From: Sandaracinus sp.
Lineage (GTDB): Bacteria > Myxococcota_A > Polyangia > Polyangiales > Houyiibacteriaceae
Reading direction: 5' to 3'
Length of the DNA stretch: 64,000 nt
NCBI GenBank assembly: GCA_002699025.1
Contig: PABA01000011.1
Span: 1 to 64,000, forward strand
The notes under the pieces were generated by a model, which made no database searches, had not been told where the DNA came from, and saw only the letters and a program-made list of their open reading frames with translations. Position 1 is the first letter of the stretch, and each line of letters begins with the position of its first letter. Position numbers and translations under genes: made by a program. Below are positions 9,026 through 17,245 of the stretch, in pieces.

Positions 9026-9399
9026 GGTGTCTCCCTCGGTGCGGCCCGGATGGGCGCAGAAGCGCGGCGGCCGGACGGGCCGCTCACGGCGAACGGCGAC
9101 CTCTTCGCCCGAGGGCCTCGCGGGTTGCGTGCCGGCGGCCTTCCTTGACGGCGAAAGGCCCACCCCTATAACGAGAAAGACTCACGTTTCTCTCGGGTTG
9201 GCTCGCCCCCGCCCCCCTCGGCCCGCGTCCGAACGGTGCGTTCGCCCCGAGGGGAGCCATTCCGGCCGGGCGGCGGAGCGACCACGAGGCTGCGAGGCAG
9301 CCGATGGCATGGTGACCGGCATCGTGGAGGGCGGCAGGGTGCTGGATTCGTGGAGTCGCTGGATTCGTGGAGTCGATTGAGTGAAGGTGTAGGGGAGCG
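9026..9399. promoter_or_regulatory. Divergent intergenic region with a 17-bp direct repeat
   Basis: 374 bp between the leftward small-protein operon and the rightward MerR gene; promoters for both are expected here. A 17-bp direct repeat with 18-bp period (CTGGATTCGTGGAGTCG at 9341-9357 and 9359-9375) sits 25-60 bases before the MerR start. It could be an operator or a spacer repeat. No clear -35/-10 pair can be assigned by eye. Confidence 0.5.
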
Positions 9400-9933
9400 A
9401 TGGCGACCAGGCAGAGCAGCGGTGCTTCGAAGGGGGGGGAGGCCGGGGGCCTGCGCCTGGTCGATACGGAGGAGGCGACGCTGACCACGGGCGACATGGC
9501 GCGCCTGGCCGACAGCACCCTCCGTACCGTCCGCTTCTACGAGCAGGAGGGGCTCATCGCGCCCAAGCGCCGCAGCGGCGGCGGTCGGCGCATGTTCACC
9601 ACCACCGAGCTCCAGAAGCTCCAGCTCGCCCTCGACCTGCGCGAGGCGGGCCTCTCGCTCCAGGACATCAAGGAGCTCTTCGAGCTGAAGAGCCGCTACG
9701 CCTCTCCCTCGGAAGCCGCCGAGGAGATCACGGCGATCCTGGGCCGTCAGATCACGGCCATGCAGGAGAAGATCGCGAAGCTCCGGAAGCTCCGAGAGGA
9801 GCTCGCGTCGATGGTCTCGGTGATCAGCGAGTGCCAGTCCTGCGACGACGGCTCCTTCCCACGGCACTGTGGCGACTGCGATGTGCTCGACCAGCCCGAG
9901 CTGCCGCGCGCGGTGCACGTGCTCTGGAGCTGA
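9400..9933 (+). CDS. MerR-family transcriptional regulator with C-terminal Cys cluster
   Basis: A 177-residue cytoplasmic regulator. After a 25-residue extension comes a MerR winged helix (TTGDMARLADSTLRTVRFYE, about 29-48, then GLIAPKRRSGGGRRMFTTTE), a dimerisation helix (LGRQITAMQEKIAKLRKLRE, about 110-135), and a C-terminal effector segment with four cysteines, ECQSCDDGSFPRHCGDCDVL (about 147-166). Two CxxC pairs would suit a metal ion or an iron-sulfur cluster, as in SoxR-like and metal-sensing MerR proteins. The ATG follows GGGGAGCG. It lies upstream of a GTP cyclohydrolase-like/LON-domain/Rieske group but is separated from it by 198 bp, so regulation of that group is only a possibility. 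Confidence 0.9.
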   Translation: MATRQSSGASKGGEAGGLRLVDTEEATLTTGDMARLADSTLRTVRFYEQEGLIAPKRRSGGGRRMFTTTELQKLQLALDLREAGLSLQDIKELFELKSRYASPSEAAEEITAILGRQITAMQEKIAKLRKLREELASMVSVISECQSCDDGSFPRHCGDCDVLDQPELPRAVHVLWS

Positions 9934-10131
9934 GCGCCGCATGAGCCGCGCGGCGACCGAGCCCTTCAGCGGGCGCCCGCTCCCCGCGAGGGCGAGGCGC
10001 GTTCCTTCCCGCTCGGGCCGATCCGCCGCCTCGTTCCCGACCATGGAGGTCCGCCGGCGCAGGCCTCCCTGCCCCTTCCCGCCCCCGGCGGCTCGACGCG
10101 CGCGCTCCGCGACGCCAGGCTCGACGGCGAC

Positions 10132-10731
10132 GTGACGCACGAACCGCGCAACGGCCCCGAAGCGCCGCCCCCCGACCTCCAGCGGGCCGCCGAGGCCATC
10201 GAAGCCTTCCTGGAGGCGCTCGGCCACCCCCCAAGCTCCGATCCGGAGCTCGCGGAGACCGGGCGCCGCGTCGCCGAGGCCTGGGCGAACGACCTCCTGG
10301 CTGGCTACCGGGAGGACCCGGCCGCCATCCTCGCCGACACCTGCGCGAGCGAGGCCCCCGGTCTGGTGGCCGTGACCGGCATCGCCACGACCGCCGTCTG
10401 CCCGCACCACCTGCTCCCCGCGACGGGGGTCGTGCACGTGGCCTACCTCCCGCGCGCGAAGGTCGTCGGGCTCGGCGCGCTGGGGCGGCTGATCCACGCC
10501 CGGGCGCGCCGGATGGTCCTCCAGGAGGATCTCGGCCAGCAGATCGCCGACGATCTCGTCGCCCACCTCGACGCGCGCGCCGCCGGCTGCCTCGTCGACC
10601 TCGTCCCCACCTGCATGACCGCCCGCGGCGGGCGCGAGGTCCAGGCCCGCGCGATCACCGTGGCCTTCGCCGGCGAGGCGGACGCCGAGTTCCGCCGCGC
10701 CGTGCTCGACCGTTTCCCGAGGCATCCATGA
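10132..10731 (+). CDS. folE: GTP cyclohydrolase I (FolE-type)
   Basis: A 199-residue enzyme expected to convert GTP to 7,8-dihydroneopterin triphosphate, the first step to folate and pterins. The family core is clear: VCPHHLLPATGVVHVAYLPR (about 88-107), KVVGLGALGRLIHARARRMV, LQEDLGQQIADDL, and VPTCMTARGG (about 160). The zinc ligands (Cys and second His of CPHH, and the Cys of CMTARG) are kept; the common CEHH is CPHH here. Length is within the family range. The GTG start is the only sensible one but lacks a strong ribosome-binding site. Its stop overlaps the next start (ATGA), so it is translationally coupled to the LON-domain gene. Confidence 0.88.
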   Translation: MTHEPRNGPEAPPPDLQRAAEAIEAFLEALGHPPSSDPELAETGRRVAEAWANDLLAGYREDPAAILADTCASEAPGLVAVTGIATTAVCPHHLLPATGVVHVAYLPRAKVVGLGALGRLIHARARRMVLQEDLGQQIADDLVAHLDARAAGCLVDLVPTCMTARGGREVQARAITVAFAGEADAEFRRAVLDRFPRHP

Positions 10732-11387
10732 CCCCCGAGGCCGCCCCCCTGGCGCCCGAGGAGCTCGCGCGGCTCCCGGTCTTCCCGCTCCCGCGGGTCG
10801 TCTTCTTCCCCGGCACGCTGCTGCCGCTCCCCCTCTTCGAGCCGCGCTACCGGGCGATGATCGAGGACTGCCTCGAGAAGGGGCCGAAGGCGCTGGCCAT
10901 CGCGCTCCTGAAGCCCGGCTACGAGACGGACTACGACGGCAAGCCGGCGATCCACGCCATCGCCGGGGCCGGTCGGATCCTCGCGCACGAGAAGAACGCC
11001 GACGGGACGCACGACATCGTGCTCCAGGGGATGACCCGCGTCTCCCTCGAGGAGCTCGAGGTGGACACGCCCTACCGGGTCGCGAAGGCGACGCCCCTCG
11101 AGGACCAGGGCGGGGAGGTGCCGCGGAGCGAGGTGACGACGCTCCTCGCCTGCGCCACGCAGGTCGCGCAGGTCGTGCGCCAGCAGCACCCGGAGTTCGC
11201 GCTCGGTGTGAGCGTCCAGGACCCGCCCCATCGCGTGGCGGACACGGTCGCCGACCGCTTCGTGGCGGAGCCGGCGCGGCGGCAGGCGATCCTCGAGGCG
11301 CTGGACGTGCGGGAGCGCCTCTCGCTCGTGACGGACTCGGTCGGCGAGCTCCTCGCGCACCTGGCCTCGCACGAGGCGCCCTCGTGA
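10728..11387 (+). CDS. LON peptidase substrate-binding-domain protein
   Basis: A 219-residue stand-alone LON N-terminal (substrate-binding) domain protein. It starts with the family's signature PVFPLPRVVFFPGTLLPLPL followed by LFEPRYRAMIEDCL (about 17-50) and continues with the beta-rich core (GAGRILAHEKNADGTHDIVL) and a helical C-terminal half. No ATPase or Ser-Lys protease domain follows, so it is not a Lon protease. Stand-alone members are widespread and their function is poorly known. It overlaps folE by four bases upstream and the Rieske gene by four bases downstream (GTGA), so the three proteins are made together. Confidence 0.9.
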   Translation: MTPEAAPLAPEELARLPVFPLPRVVFFPGTLLPLPLFEPRYRAMIEDCLEKGPKALAIALLKPGYETDYDGKPAIHAIAGAGRILAHEKNADGTHDIVLQGMTRVSLEELEVDTPYRVAKATPLEDQGGEVPRSEVTTLLACATQVAQVVRQQHPEFALGVSVQDPPHRVADTVADRFVAEPARRQAILEALDVRERLSLVTDSVGELLAHLASHEAPS

Positions 11388-11722
11388 GCGCGCGGCGCGA
11401 GCTGGCCCGCGTGCCGCTCGCGCAGCTCGCCGAGGGGCGACCGCTCCGGGTCGCGCACCCGCCCTTCGACATCGTGATCGTGCGCGCCGGGGACGCGATC
11501 CACGCGCTCGAGGACGCCTGCCCGCACAGCGGCGCGAGCCTCTCCGAGGGCTGCGTGAGAGGGGGCGCCCTCGTCTGCCGCGCCCACGGCTGGGAGGTCG
11601 ACCTCCGCTCCGGCGACGTTCTCACGGCCGTCGGGCGCGGCCGGAGGAACCCCGTCTACGCGGTGGAGCGGCGCGGCGCCGAGGTCGTGGTCCTCGCGCC
11701 CGCGGAACCGCCCGAGCCCTGA
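11384..11722 (+). CDS. Rieske [2Fe-2S] ferredoxin
   Basis: A 112-residue soluble Rieske protein. The two cluster-binding motifs are CPHSGASLSEG (about 46) and CRAHGWEVDLRSGDVL (about 65), with 16 residues between the first His and the second Cys, as the family requires. There is no signal peptide, membrane helix or oxygenase domain, so it is a small electron carrier of the ferredoxin type. The GTG start overlaps the stop of the LON-domain gene. It is the last gene of the GTP cyclohydrolase/LON-domain/Rieske operon; its redox partner is not in the window. Confidence 0.9.
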   Translation: MSARRELARVPLAQLAEGRPLRVAHPPFDIVIVRAGDAIHALEDACPHSGASLSEGCVRGGALVCRAHGWEVDLRSGDVLTAVGRGRRNPVYAVERRGAEVVVLAPAEPPEP

Positions 11723-12163
11723 GCGACCGCGAGCGCGAGCGAGCCGAGGCGCGGGAGCGGGCATGCGTTGGAGAGGCCGCGTTGGAGAGGCAGGACAGGA
11801 GCCCGGGTCCGAGCTCCAGCCACAGCCCGAGCTTCGGCTGAAGCCACCTACAGCCAGAGCTCCGACCAGAGCCACAGCCGAAGCCCGAGCTTTGGCTGAA
11901 GCCACCTACAGCCAGAGCTTCGACCAGAGCTACTGCCGAAGACCGAGCTCCGGCCAGCTCCAGCCGAGCTCCGACCAGAGCCACAGCCGAAGACCGAGCT
12001 CCGGCCAGCTCCAGCCAGAGCCTGGCCAAGCTCCCGGTGCGCGAGCTCCAGCCAGAGCCCGGGTTCCAGCCAGAGCCCGAGCTCCAGCCAGAGCCCGGGT
12101 TCCAGCCCGAGCCGAAGCCCGAGCCGGTTGGCGGCCTCGCGGAGGAGGCCGACTCAGCGGCCC
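11723..12163. repeat. Intergenic repeat tract with 58-bp units
   Basis: 441 bp between convergent gene ends. Two 58-bp copies stand out (11826-11883 and 11884-11941, each starting CCCGAGCTTYGGCTGAAGCC and ending CCGAAG), followed by two copies of a GACCGAGCTCCGGCCAGCTCCAGCC block (about 11941 and 11992) and then short GAGCTCCAGCCAGAGCCCGG repeats (about 12046-12125). Several frames are open across it, but none shows normal amino-acid variety. No gene is called. Confidence 0.8.
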
Positions 12164-14704
12164 TCAGAGACGCTGCAAGCTGGTCTGAGCCGAGCGGTTG
12201 CTCGGGTCGATGGCGAGCGCGCGCTGGTAGGCCTGGCGCGCGCCGTTCCGGTTGCCGGCCATGCGGTAGGCGTGGCCGAGCGAGGTGAAGAAGCCGCTGC
12301 TGCGCGGGTTCGCGCGGACGGCCCGGGCGTAGGCCTGGGCGGCGCCGTTGAAGTTGCGCAGCTGCATGCGCGCGGCGCCGAGACCCGCCCAGGAGCCGGC
12401 GTGGTTGGGGTTGATCGAGGTGGCCCGCTGGTAGGCCTGCTCCGCGGCGCGGAAGTCGCGGCGCTGGAAGGCCTCCCGGGCGGCCTCGCGGGCCTGGGCG
12501 AAGGGGCTGCCGCTGCGCATGGCGCTCCGCATGGTGCTGCGGGAGCGACGGCGCGCGCGGCGGCGATCGCTCGAGTCGGCCTCGGCGACCTCCTCGGCCT
12601 CTTCCTCTTCCTCGGCGGCGGCCTCCTCCTCGGAAGCCGCCTCCTCCTCCGTGGCCTCGGCCTCGTCCTCGGCGAGCATCTCCTCCGCCTCGGCCTCGTC
12701 CTCGGCGAGCGCCTCCTCGGCGGCGGCCTCCTCGGCGGCGGCCTCCTCGGCGGCGGCCTCCTCCTCGGCGGCCGCGCTGACCGTGGGCGCCTCCTCGACG
12801 GGCGCGGGCGCGGGCGCGGCGACGGCGCTCGGGGTGGGCGTCGCGGCGGCCACGGGGGCCGGCTCGTCGCTCTTCGAGAGGATGAGGTAGCCCACGACGA
12901 GGCAGGCGGAGAGGAACACGAGCGCACCGCCCGCGAGGAAGTAGACCCCGTTGCGGCTCTCGGGCACCGGCTGCGCCGGCGCGACCGTATCGGCCGTGGG
13001 CCGTTCGGGCTGAGCGTCCGGGCGGGCCTGCGGCTGGGGGGCCGGCTGCGGCTCGGGCGCTGCCTGGGCGCCCGGCGTGGTCGCAGCGTCGACCTCCGGA
13101 TTCATCGGCGCGAGCGACGAGGGCGCGTCGCGCGCGATCGTCTCGGCCATGTCGTCGTAGTCGAGGTCGTCGAGCTCCGGCGCGGCGGCCGCGGCAGCGA
13201 CGGGCGCGACCGCACCGGGGCCGGCCGCGGCGGCGGACTCGGCGACGAGCGCGGGCTCCTCGGCGTCGGGCTCGGCTCCGGCGGCCACGGCCGCTTCCGC
13301 TCCGGCGGCCACGGCCGCGTCCGCTCCAGCGGTGACCTCGGGCGCGCTGGCCCGCGGCGACTCGGCGACGGGCGCGCCGGGCGGCGGAGCCTTCGGCGGC
13401 TGCGCACCGGGCGGGGGCGGCGGCGCCGACGACTTCGTGGCCGCCGCGGTCGCCGCCGGCTGCTCGTCGAGGATGTCGACGGCGTCGAGCTGCTGGGTGG
13501 CGTCCGCGCTCTTCTTCGCGGCGGGCGCATCCGCCGGCGGCTCCGCGGGCGGGGCCGACGCGGAAGCCCCGGGCGGGGGCGGCGGCGCCGAGGACTTGGC
13601 GCTCGGCGGGGGCGGCGGCGCGGACGTCTTGGCGGGCTGCTCGTCGATGATGTCCGCGAGGGCGACCTGCTGCGTCGCGTTCGGGTTGGCGCGGCTCTCG
13701 GCCGGCGAGGTGCCGGGCTTTCGCGCCTCGGCCTCGGCCGGCGCGGGCTCCGGCTCCGGCTCCGGCTTCTTCGCCGGCATCGGGTTCATGCTCGGCGGGC
13801 GGGGCGGCGCCATCGAGGGCGGCTGGGGCGGACCGGACGCCGCGGGCATGCCGAGGAGGGTCGCCTTCCGACCGGGGAGCGCCTGCTCACCGCTCTTCAG
13901 ATCCTCGGGGAGCACCGGGTCGAGCGCGCGACGCACCTGCTGGGCCGAGAAGGGCCGCTGCCGCGGGTCCTTCTCGAGGAGCTTCGCGAGCAGCTCCCGG
14001 GCCTCGTCCGGGAGCCCGTCCGGGGCTGCCGGCGGCTCGTCCTCGACGTGCGCCTTCAGCACCTCGGCGTCGCTGCCCCCGAAGGGCGCCTCGCCGCTGG
14101 CGATCTCCTGGAAGAGCACACCGAGCGCGTAGAGGTCGCTGCGGAACGAGACCAGCTTGCCCTTCGCCTGCTCGGGGGAGACGTAGGCGGGCGTGCCGTG
14201 GAGCTCGAAGACCCCCTCGTGCTCGATCGGCGCGGCGAGCCCGGCGTCGAAGGCCACGACGCTTCCATCCGCCTGCAGCACCACGTGGTCGGGGCGCAGG
14301 TCACGGAAGAGGAGGCCGGCCCGGTGGAGCTCGTCGAGGGCGCTCGCGAGCTGGGCGACGATGGCCACGGCCTCGCTCGCGCTCACGGGGCCGCTCTGGT
14401 CCAGGCGCTCGCGGAGCGTCTGACCCTCGACCCACGCGCGGAAGAGCCAGACGTGCTTGCCGGACTCGCCGGTCACGCTGGGCAACGCGAGGTGCGGATG
14501 CGAGAGCGTCGCCTGCTTGACCAGCTCGCGCTTGAGGCGCTGCCGGTCCGAGCTGCTGCTCGTGAGGTCGGTCGAGACGAGCTTGAGCACGCCCTTCCGG
14601 CCGGAGGTCTTCTCGACGGCCCGGAAGAGGCGGCCGGTGCCGCCTTCGCCGATGGGCGAGTCGATGTCGAAGCGTTCGGTCAGGTCCGCAGGAATGTCGG
14701 TCAA
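12164..14704 (-). CDS. Divergent Ser/Thr kinase with membrane helix and C-terminal TPRs
   Basis: An 846-residue membrane protein. Residues about 12-265 form a Hanks-type kinase fold with a Gly-rich loop (IGEGGTGRLF, 18-27), Lys41, a DLRPDHVVL catalytic loop, FDAGLAAP in place of DFG, and YVSPEQAKG. The usual catalytic HRDxKPxN is altered: His to Phe, Lys to Arg and Asn to His. A long Pro/Ala-rich linker leads to one membrane helix (GVYFLAGGALVFLSACLVVG), then an extreme Glu/Ala tract, then about three TPRs (FRAAEQAYQRATSINPNHAG). The TTG start at 14704 has GGGGAG upstream; another TTG at 14734 would add ten residues. It may be an inactive or altered kinase; topology implies an external TPR domain. 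Confidence 0.85.
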   Translation of the reverse strand: MTDIPADLTERFDIDSPIGEGGTGRLFRAVEKTSGRKGVLKLVSTDLTSSSSDRQRLKRELVKQATLSHPHLALPSVTGESGKHVWLFRAWVEGQTLRERLDQSGPVSASEAVAIVAQLASALDELHRAGLLFRDLRPDHVVLQADGSVVAFDAGLAAPIEHEGVFELHGTPAYVSPEQAKGKLVSFRSDLYALGVLFQEIASGEAPFGGSDAEVLKAHVEDEPPAAPDGLPDEARELLAKLLEKDPRQRPFSAQQVRRALDPVLPEDLKSGEQALPGRKATLLGMPAASGPPQPPSMAPPRPPSMNPMPAKKPEPEPEPAPAEAEARKPGTSPAESRANPNATQQVALADIIDEQPAKTSAPPPPPSAKSSAPPPPPGASASAPPAEPPADAPAAKKSADATQQLDAVDILDEQPAATAAATKSSAPPPPPGAQPPKAPPPGAPVAESPRASAPEVTAGADAAVAAGAEAAVAAGAEPDAEEPALVAESAAAAGPGAVAPVAAAAAAPELDDLDYDDMAETIARDAPSSLAPMNPEVDAATTPGAQAAPEPQPAPQPQARPDAQPERPTADTVAPAQPVPESRNGVYFLAGGALVFLSACLVVGYLILSKSDEPAPVAAATPTPSAVAAPAPAPVEEAPTVSAAAEEEAAAEEAAAEEAAAEEALAEDEAEAEEMLAEDEAEATEEEAASEEEAAAEEEEEAEEVAEADSSDRRRARRRSRSTMRSAMRSGSPFAQAREAAREAFQRRDFRAAEQAYQRATSINPNHAGSWAGLGAARMQLRNFNGAAQAYARAVRANPRSSGFFTSLGHAYRMAGNRNGARQAYQRALAIDPSNRSAQTSLQRL

Positions 14705-14917
14705 CGGTGGCTCCCCGTGCTCTGCGACCCCCAAGAGCGGGTGTCGCTTGGCCGCTGGATGCGTTCCCGCTCACGGCACGAGGCGTCCTTCCGCCGTGCC
14801 GCCTGCGATATCCCTCTTCACGCCCCCGACTTGCGCTCCGAGAAGACGGTCCCTGGTCGGACCACGAGAACGAATTCCAGCCGCGGCAAGCTAGCCGTCC
14901 GGCCAAACCCGGTCAAA

Positions 14918-16456
14918 CTAGGGTGCGAGATCTCTCAGCGGCGCTGGGGGGAGGCTCTCGCGCGACTCCGATTCGCTCTGCCGAGGGGTCCGCGCCGAAC
15001 GCGCGCGCCAGCGGAGCGCCTCCTCCGCGGCGAGCACGCCGAGAACCAGGCCATACTGGAGGAGCGGCGCCGCGCCGGGCTCGACCCACTCGCGGGCCGC
15101 CACCCAGCCGTCGAGCGGGGCGTAGGCGATGAGGGAGACGGCGGACCAGGCGAGGACCGTGACGCGCCCGAGGGCGATCTCGAGCGGCAGGAGCCAGAGC
15201 AGGTACCAGGGGTGTACCTGGGGCGCGAAGAGCAGGCCGACGAGGAGCACGGCCCGGGCGGCCTCGAGCGGTGGGGCGCGACGCCAGGCGAGCAGGGCGG
15301 CGAGGGCGAAGACGGCGAAGACGACCAGGGCGCGGGCGATCAGCGCCGCGAGCACGTGGGTCTCGAACTCGGCGATGTCCCAGATGGGCTTCTTCTCCGG
15401 CAGGAAGCTCGCCCGCGGATCGAGGGTCGTGCCCTCGAGGCGCTCGAGCGCCGGGCGCCAGCTCTCGAAGCGCACCCGCCCCTCGGCCACGCCGGCCTGC
15501 GCCTGGAGCGCGCGGCCGACGCCGGTCTCGACGAGCGCGTAGAGCCCTTCGTTGCCGCGCCAGCGCCGCGCGTACTGGCCGAGCCCGCCCACGGCGTCGG
15601 AGCCGGCGCCCGCGCCGACCAGCGGCCAGACCGGGAGCGTCGCGAGGGCGAGGGCGAAGGGCACGGCGCGGCGAGCGCGGCCGCCGACGAGGGGCGCGAG
15701 GGCGAGGCCGACCAGCTTCACCCCGCTCGCGAGGCCGGCGAGGAGCACGGCGGGGAGGACGCGACCCGCCCGGAGCGCGGCGACGAAGGCGAGGACGGCG
15801 AGGCCCACGAAGACGTCCACGTGGCCGCCCAGGGCCGACTCCTCGAGGGCGAGCGGGTTCAGCCACCAGAGGAGCGCGGCGCGGTCGCGGCGGGCGGGGT
15901 CGACGACGCGGCGGAGGGCGAAGCCGACGCCGAGGTGGGCGGCGAAGGCGACGAGCTTCATGGACCAGGGCGCGTGGGCGAGGAGCGCCGCGCCGCGGAA
16001 GATGGCCTGGGCGACCGGTGGGTAGATGGTGGGGACGTCGGGGTTGTTGACCCGGGCCCAGACGGCGTCGCGGAGCGGGGCGAGCTCGGGGGCGGAGGGA
16101 GCGTAGAGGTAGGGGTCGACGCCGCTCGCGGCGACGCGGGCGTCCCAGAGATAGCGGTAGAGGTCGTCGGAGAGGGCGCCGGGCGCGAAGGCGAGGGGGA
16201 GGCCGGCGAGGAGGGTCGCGGCGAGGACGAGGCGCGGGCCCGGGCCGCGCTCGGCGACGGCGAGGAGCGCGTAGGGGAAGAAGCCGGCGGCGGTCGCGAG
16301 GGCCACCGTGCTCGGCGGGGCGCCGGCGTGGGCCGCGAGGGCGGCGGCGCCGAGGCAGGCGAGCCAGAGGGCGAGGGCGGCGCGGGCGCGGTGGAGGGGA
16401 GGGAGCGGCACGGTGGGACGCGGGAGGAGGCGACGCGGACGGAGGCGACGGCCCAT
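14918..16456 (-). CDS. GT-C family polytopic glycosyltransferase (GT87/MptB-like)
   Basis: A 512-residue integral membrane protein with about ten hydrophobic segments. The first loop carries the GT-C signature LSDDLYRYLWDARVAASGVD followed by PYLYAP (about 90-115), where the two Asp residues are the expected catalytic or metal-binding acids. IYPPVAQAIF and the late helix with FAPQVHPWYLLWLLPLEIAL are typical of polyprenyl-phosphate-sugar-dependent mannosyltransferases such as MptA/B and DUF2029 (GT87). Donor and acceptor cannot be read from sequence. The ATG at 16454-16456 is chosen because upstream in-frame residues come from a 15-bp tandem repeat. It is flanked on the same strand by a lipoprotein gene upstream. 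Confidence 0.8.
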   Translation of the reverse strand: MGRRLRPRRLLPRPTVPLPPLHRARAALALWLACLGAAALAAHAGAPPSTVALATAAGFFPYALLAVAERGPGPRLVLAATLLAGLPLAFAPGALSDDLYRYLWDARVAASGVDPYLYAPSAPELAPLRDAVWARVNNPDVPTIYPPVAQAIFRGAALLAHAPWSMKLVAFAAHLGVGFALRRVVDPARRDRAALLWWLNPLALEESALGGHVDVFVGLAVLAFVAALRAGRVLPAVLLAGLASGVKLVGLALAPLVGGRARRAVPFALALATLPVWPLVGAGAGSDAVGGLGQYARRWRGNEGLYALVETGVGRALQAQAGVAEGRVRFESWRPALERLEGTTLDPRASFLPEKKPIWDIAEFETHVLAALIARALVVFAVFALAALLAWRRAPPLEAARAVLLVGLLFAPQVHPWYLLWLLPLEIALGRVTVLAWSAVSLIAYAPLDGWVAAREWVEPGAAPLLQYGLVLGVLAAEEALRWRARSARTPRQSESESRESLPPAPLRDLAP

Positions 16457-16485
16457 ACGTCCTGGCCGCCGCAGCGTTTCGCGGG

Positions 16486-16545
16486 CGGCGCTTCGCGGGG
16501 CGGCGGTTCGTGGGGCGGCGGTTCGTGGGGCGGCGGTTCGTGGGG
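16486..16545. repeat. 15-bp tandem repeat, four copies
   Basis: Three identical CGGCGGTTCGTGGGG units (16501-16545) are preceded by one variant (CGGCGCTTCGCGGGG, 16486-16500). The array fills the gap between the stop of the MopE-motif lipoprotein gene and the glycosyltransferase start, and could alter the distance between them if it expands or contracts. Confidence 0.85.
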
Positions 16546-16557
16546 CGGAAGCCGACG

Positions 16558-17193
16558 CTACTCGATCGTGAAGCGCATCAGCTCGACGCGCTCGTTCGGG
16601 CTGAGCGTGTAGTTGTAGGTCCCGACGAGCTCTTCGGCGACGGAGAGGCCGACGGTGGCGGTGGCGAGGCCGGCGGAGGTCTCGCACTCCATCAGGTAGT
16701 GCACGGCGAGGACGTACTCGCCGGCGGGCGGGCGCTCCGCGAAGACCAGGTTCTCGACGCGCGGCTCGGCGAGCTCGGGCTCGCAGGCGCCGCGGCCGGC
16801 GTGGTCGAGGTGGGCGCCGGAGGGGGCGCGACGGTTCTGGAAGCTGACCGTCTCGCCGTTCGGATCGGTGAGGTAGAGGTCGAGGTCGGCGTCCGTGTTC
16901 CAGGCGACGGTGGCCTGGAGCGGGCCGGTCGCGTAGGGGCAGCTGGCCTCGTCGATGCGTCCGTCGCAGTCGTCGTCGAGGGCGTTGCAGGCCTCGGCGG
17001 CCCCCTCCTCGCAGGGGACCTCCACGGCCGTCACGCCCGGGGCGAGGGTGGGCGGCGCCGGAGGCTGGAGCGGGGGCAGCGCCTCGGCCCGGGCCTCGAC
17101 CTCGTCGCCGGCGCTCGTCTCGCGCTCTTCGGTCTCCGAGGAGGGGCAGCCGGCCAGGAGGAGCAGGAGCACGAAGGGCGCGCGACGCGGCAT
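16558..17193 (-). CDS. Lipoprotein with MopE-type metal motif and DUF2135-like domain
   Basis: A 211-residue lipoprotein. The signal ends in a lipobox (FVLLLLLAGCPSS), then comes a Glu/Pro-rich linker. The motif CNALDDDCDGRIDEASC (about 93-109) is the calcium-binding 'putative metal-binding' MopE repeat frequent in Myxococcota surface proteins. The C-terminal half (ATVAWNTDADLDLYLTDPNG; then LVFAERPPAGEYVLAVHYLM) resembles the YfaP/DUF2135 beta-sandwich. The ATG at 17191-17193 is the one adjoining the signal peptide; upstream in-frame sequence is Ser-rich noise. It is 52 bp after the PH-domain gene on the same strand. It is an outer-surface protein by inference; no enzyme role is suggested. 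Confidence 0.85.
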   Translation of the reverse strand: MPRRAPFVLLLLLAGCPSSETEERETSAGDEVEARAEALPPLQPPAPPTLAPGVTAVEVPCEEGAAEACNALDDDCDGRIDEASCPYATGPLQATVAWNTDADLDLYLTDPNGETVSFQNRRAPSGAHLDHAGRGACEPELAEPRVENLVFAERPPAGEYVLAVHYLMECETSAGLATATVGLSVAEELVGTYNYTLSPNERVELMRFTIE

Positions 17194-17245
17194 GGCGCGA
17201 GGTTGGCAGCCGGCCCCGGGGCGCGCAACGGCGGTCACGACCCCG

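Noticed and set aside
9166-11625. A leftward open frame of 819 codons
   Set aside because: It is antisense to the MerR, FolE, LON-domain and Rieske genes, which have clear domains; its product is Arg/Pro/Ala noise.
11763-12288. Forward open frames through the 58-bp repeats
   Set aside because: Their products are only Ser/Gln/Pro/Ala repeats copied from the DNA unit and change identity with frame; nothing suggests selection on protein.
12128-16612. A 1494-codon forward open frame
   Set aside because: It is antisense to the kinase-TPR gene and the glycosyltransferase gene; both have domain matches, and the antisense product is Gly/Arg/Leu repeat-like.
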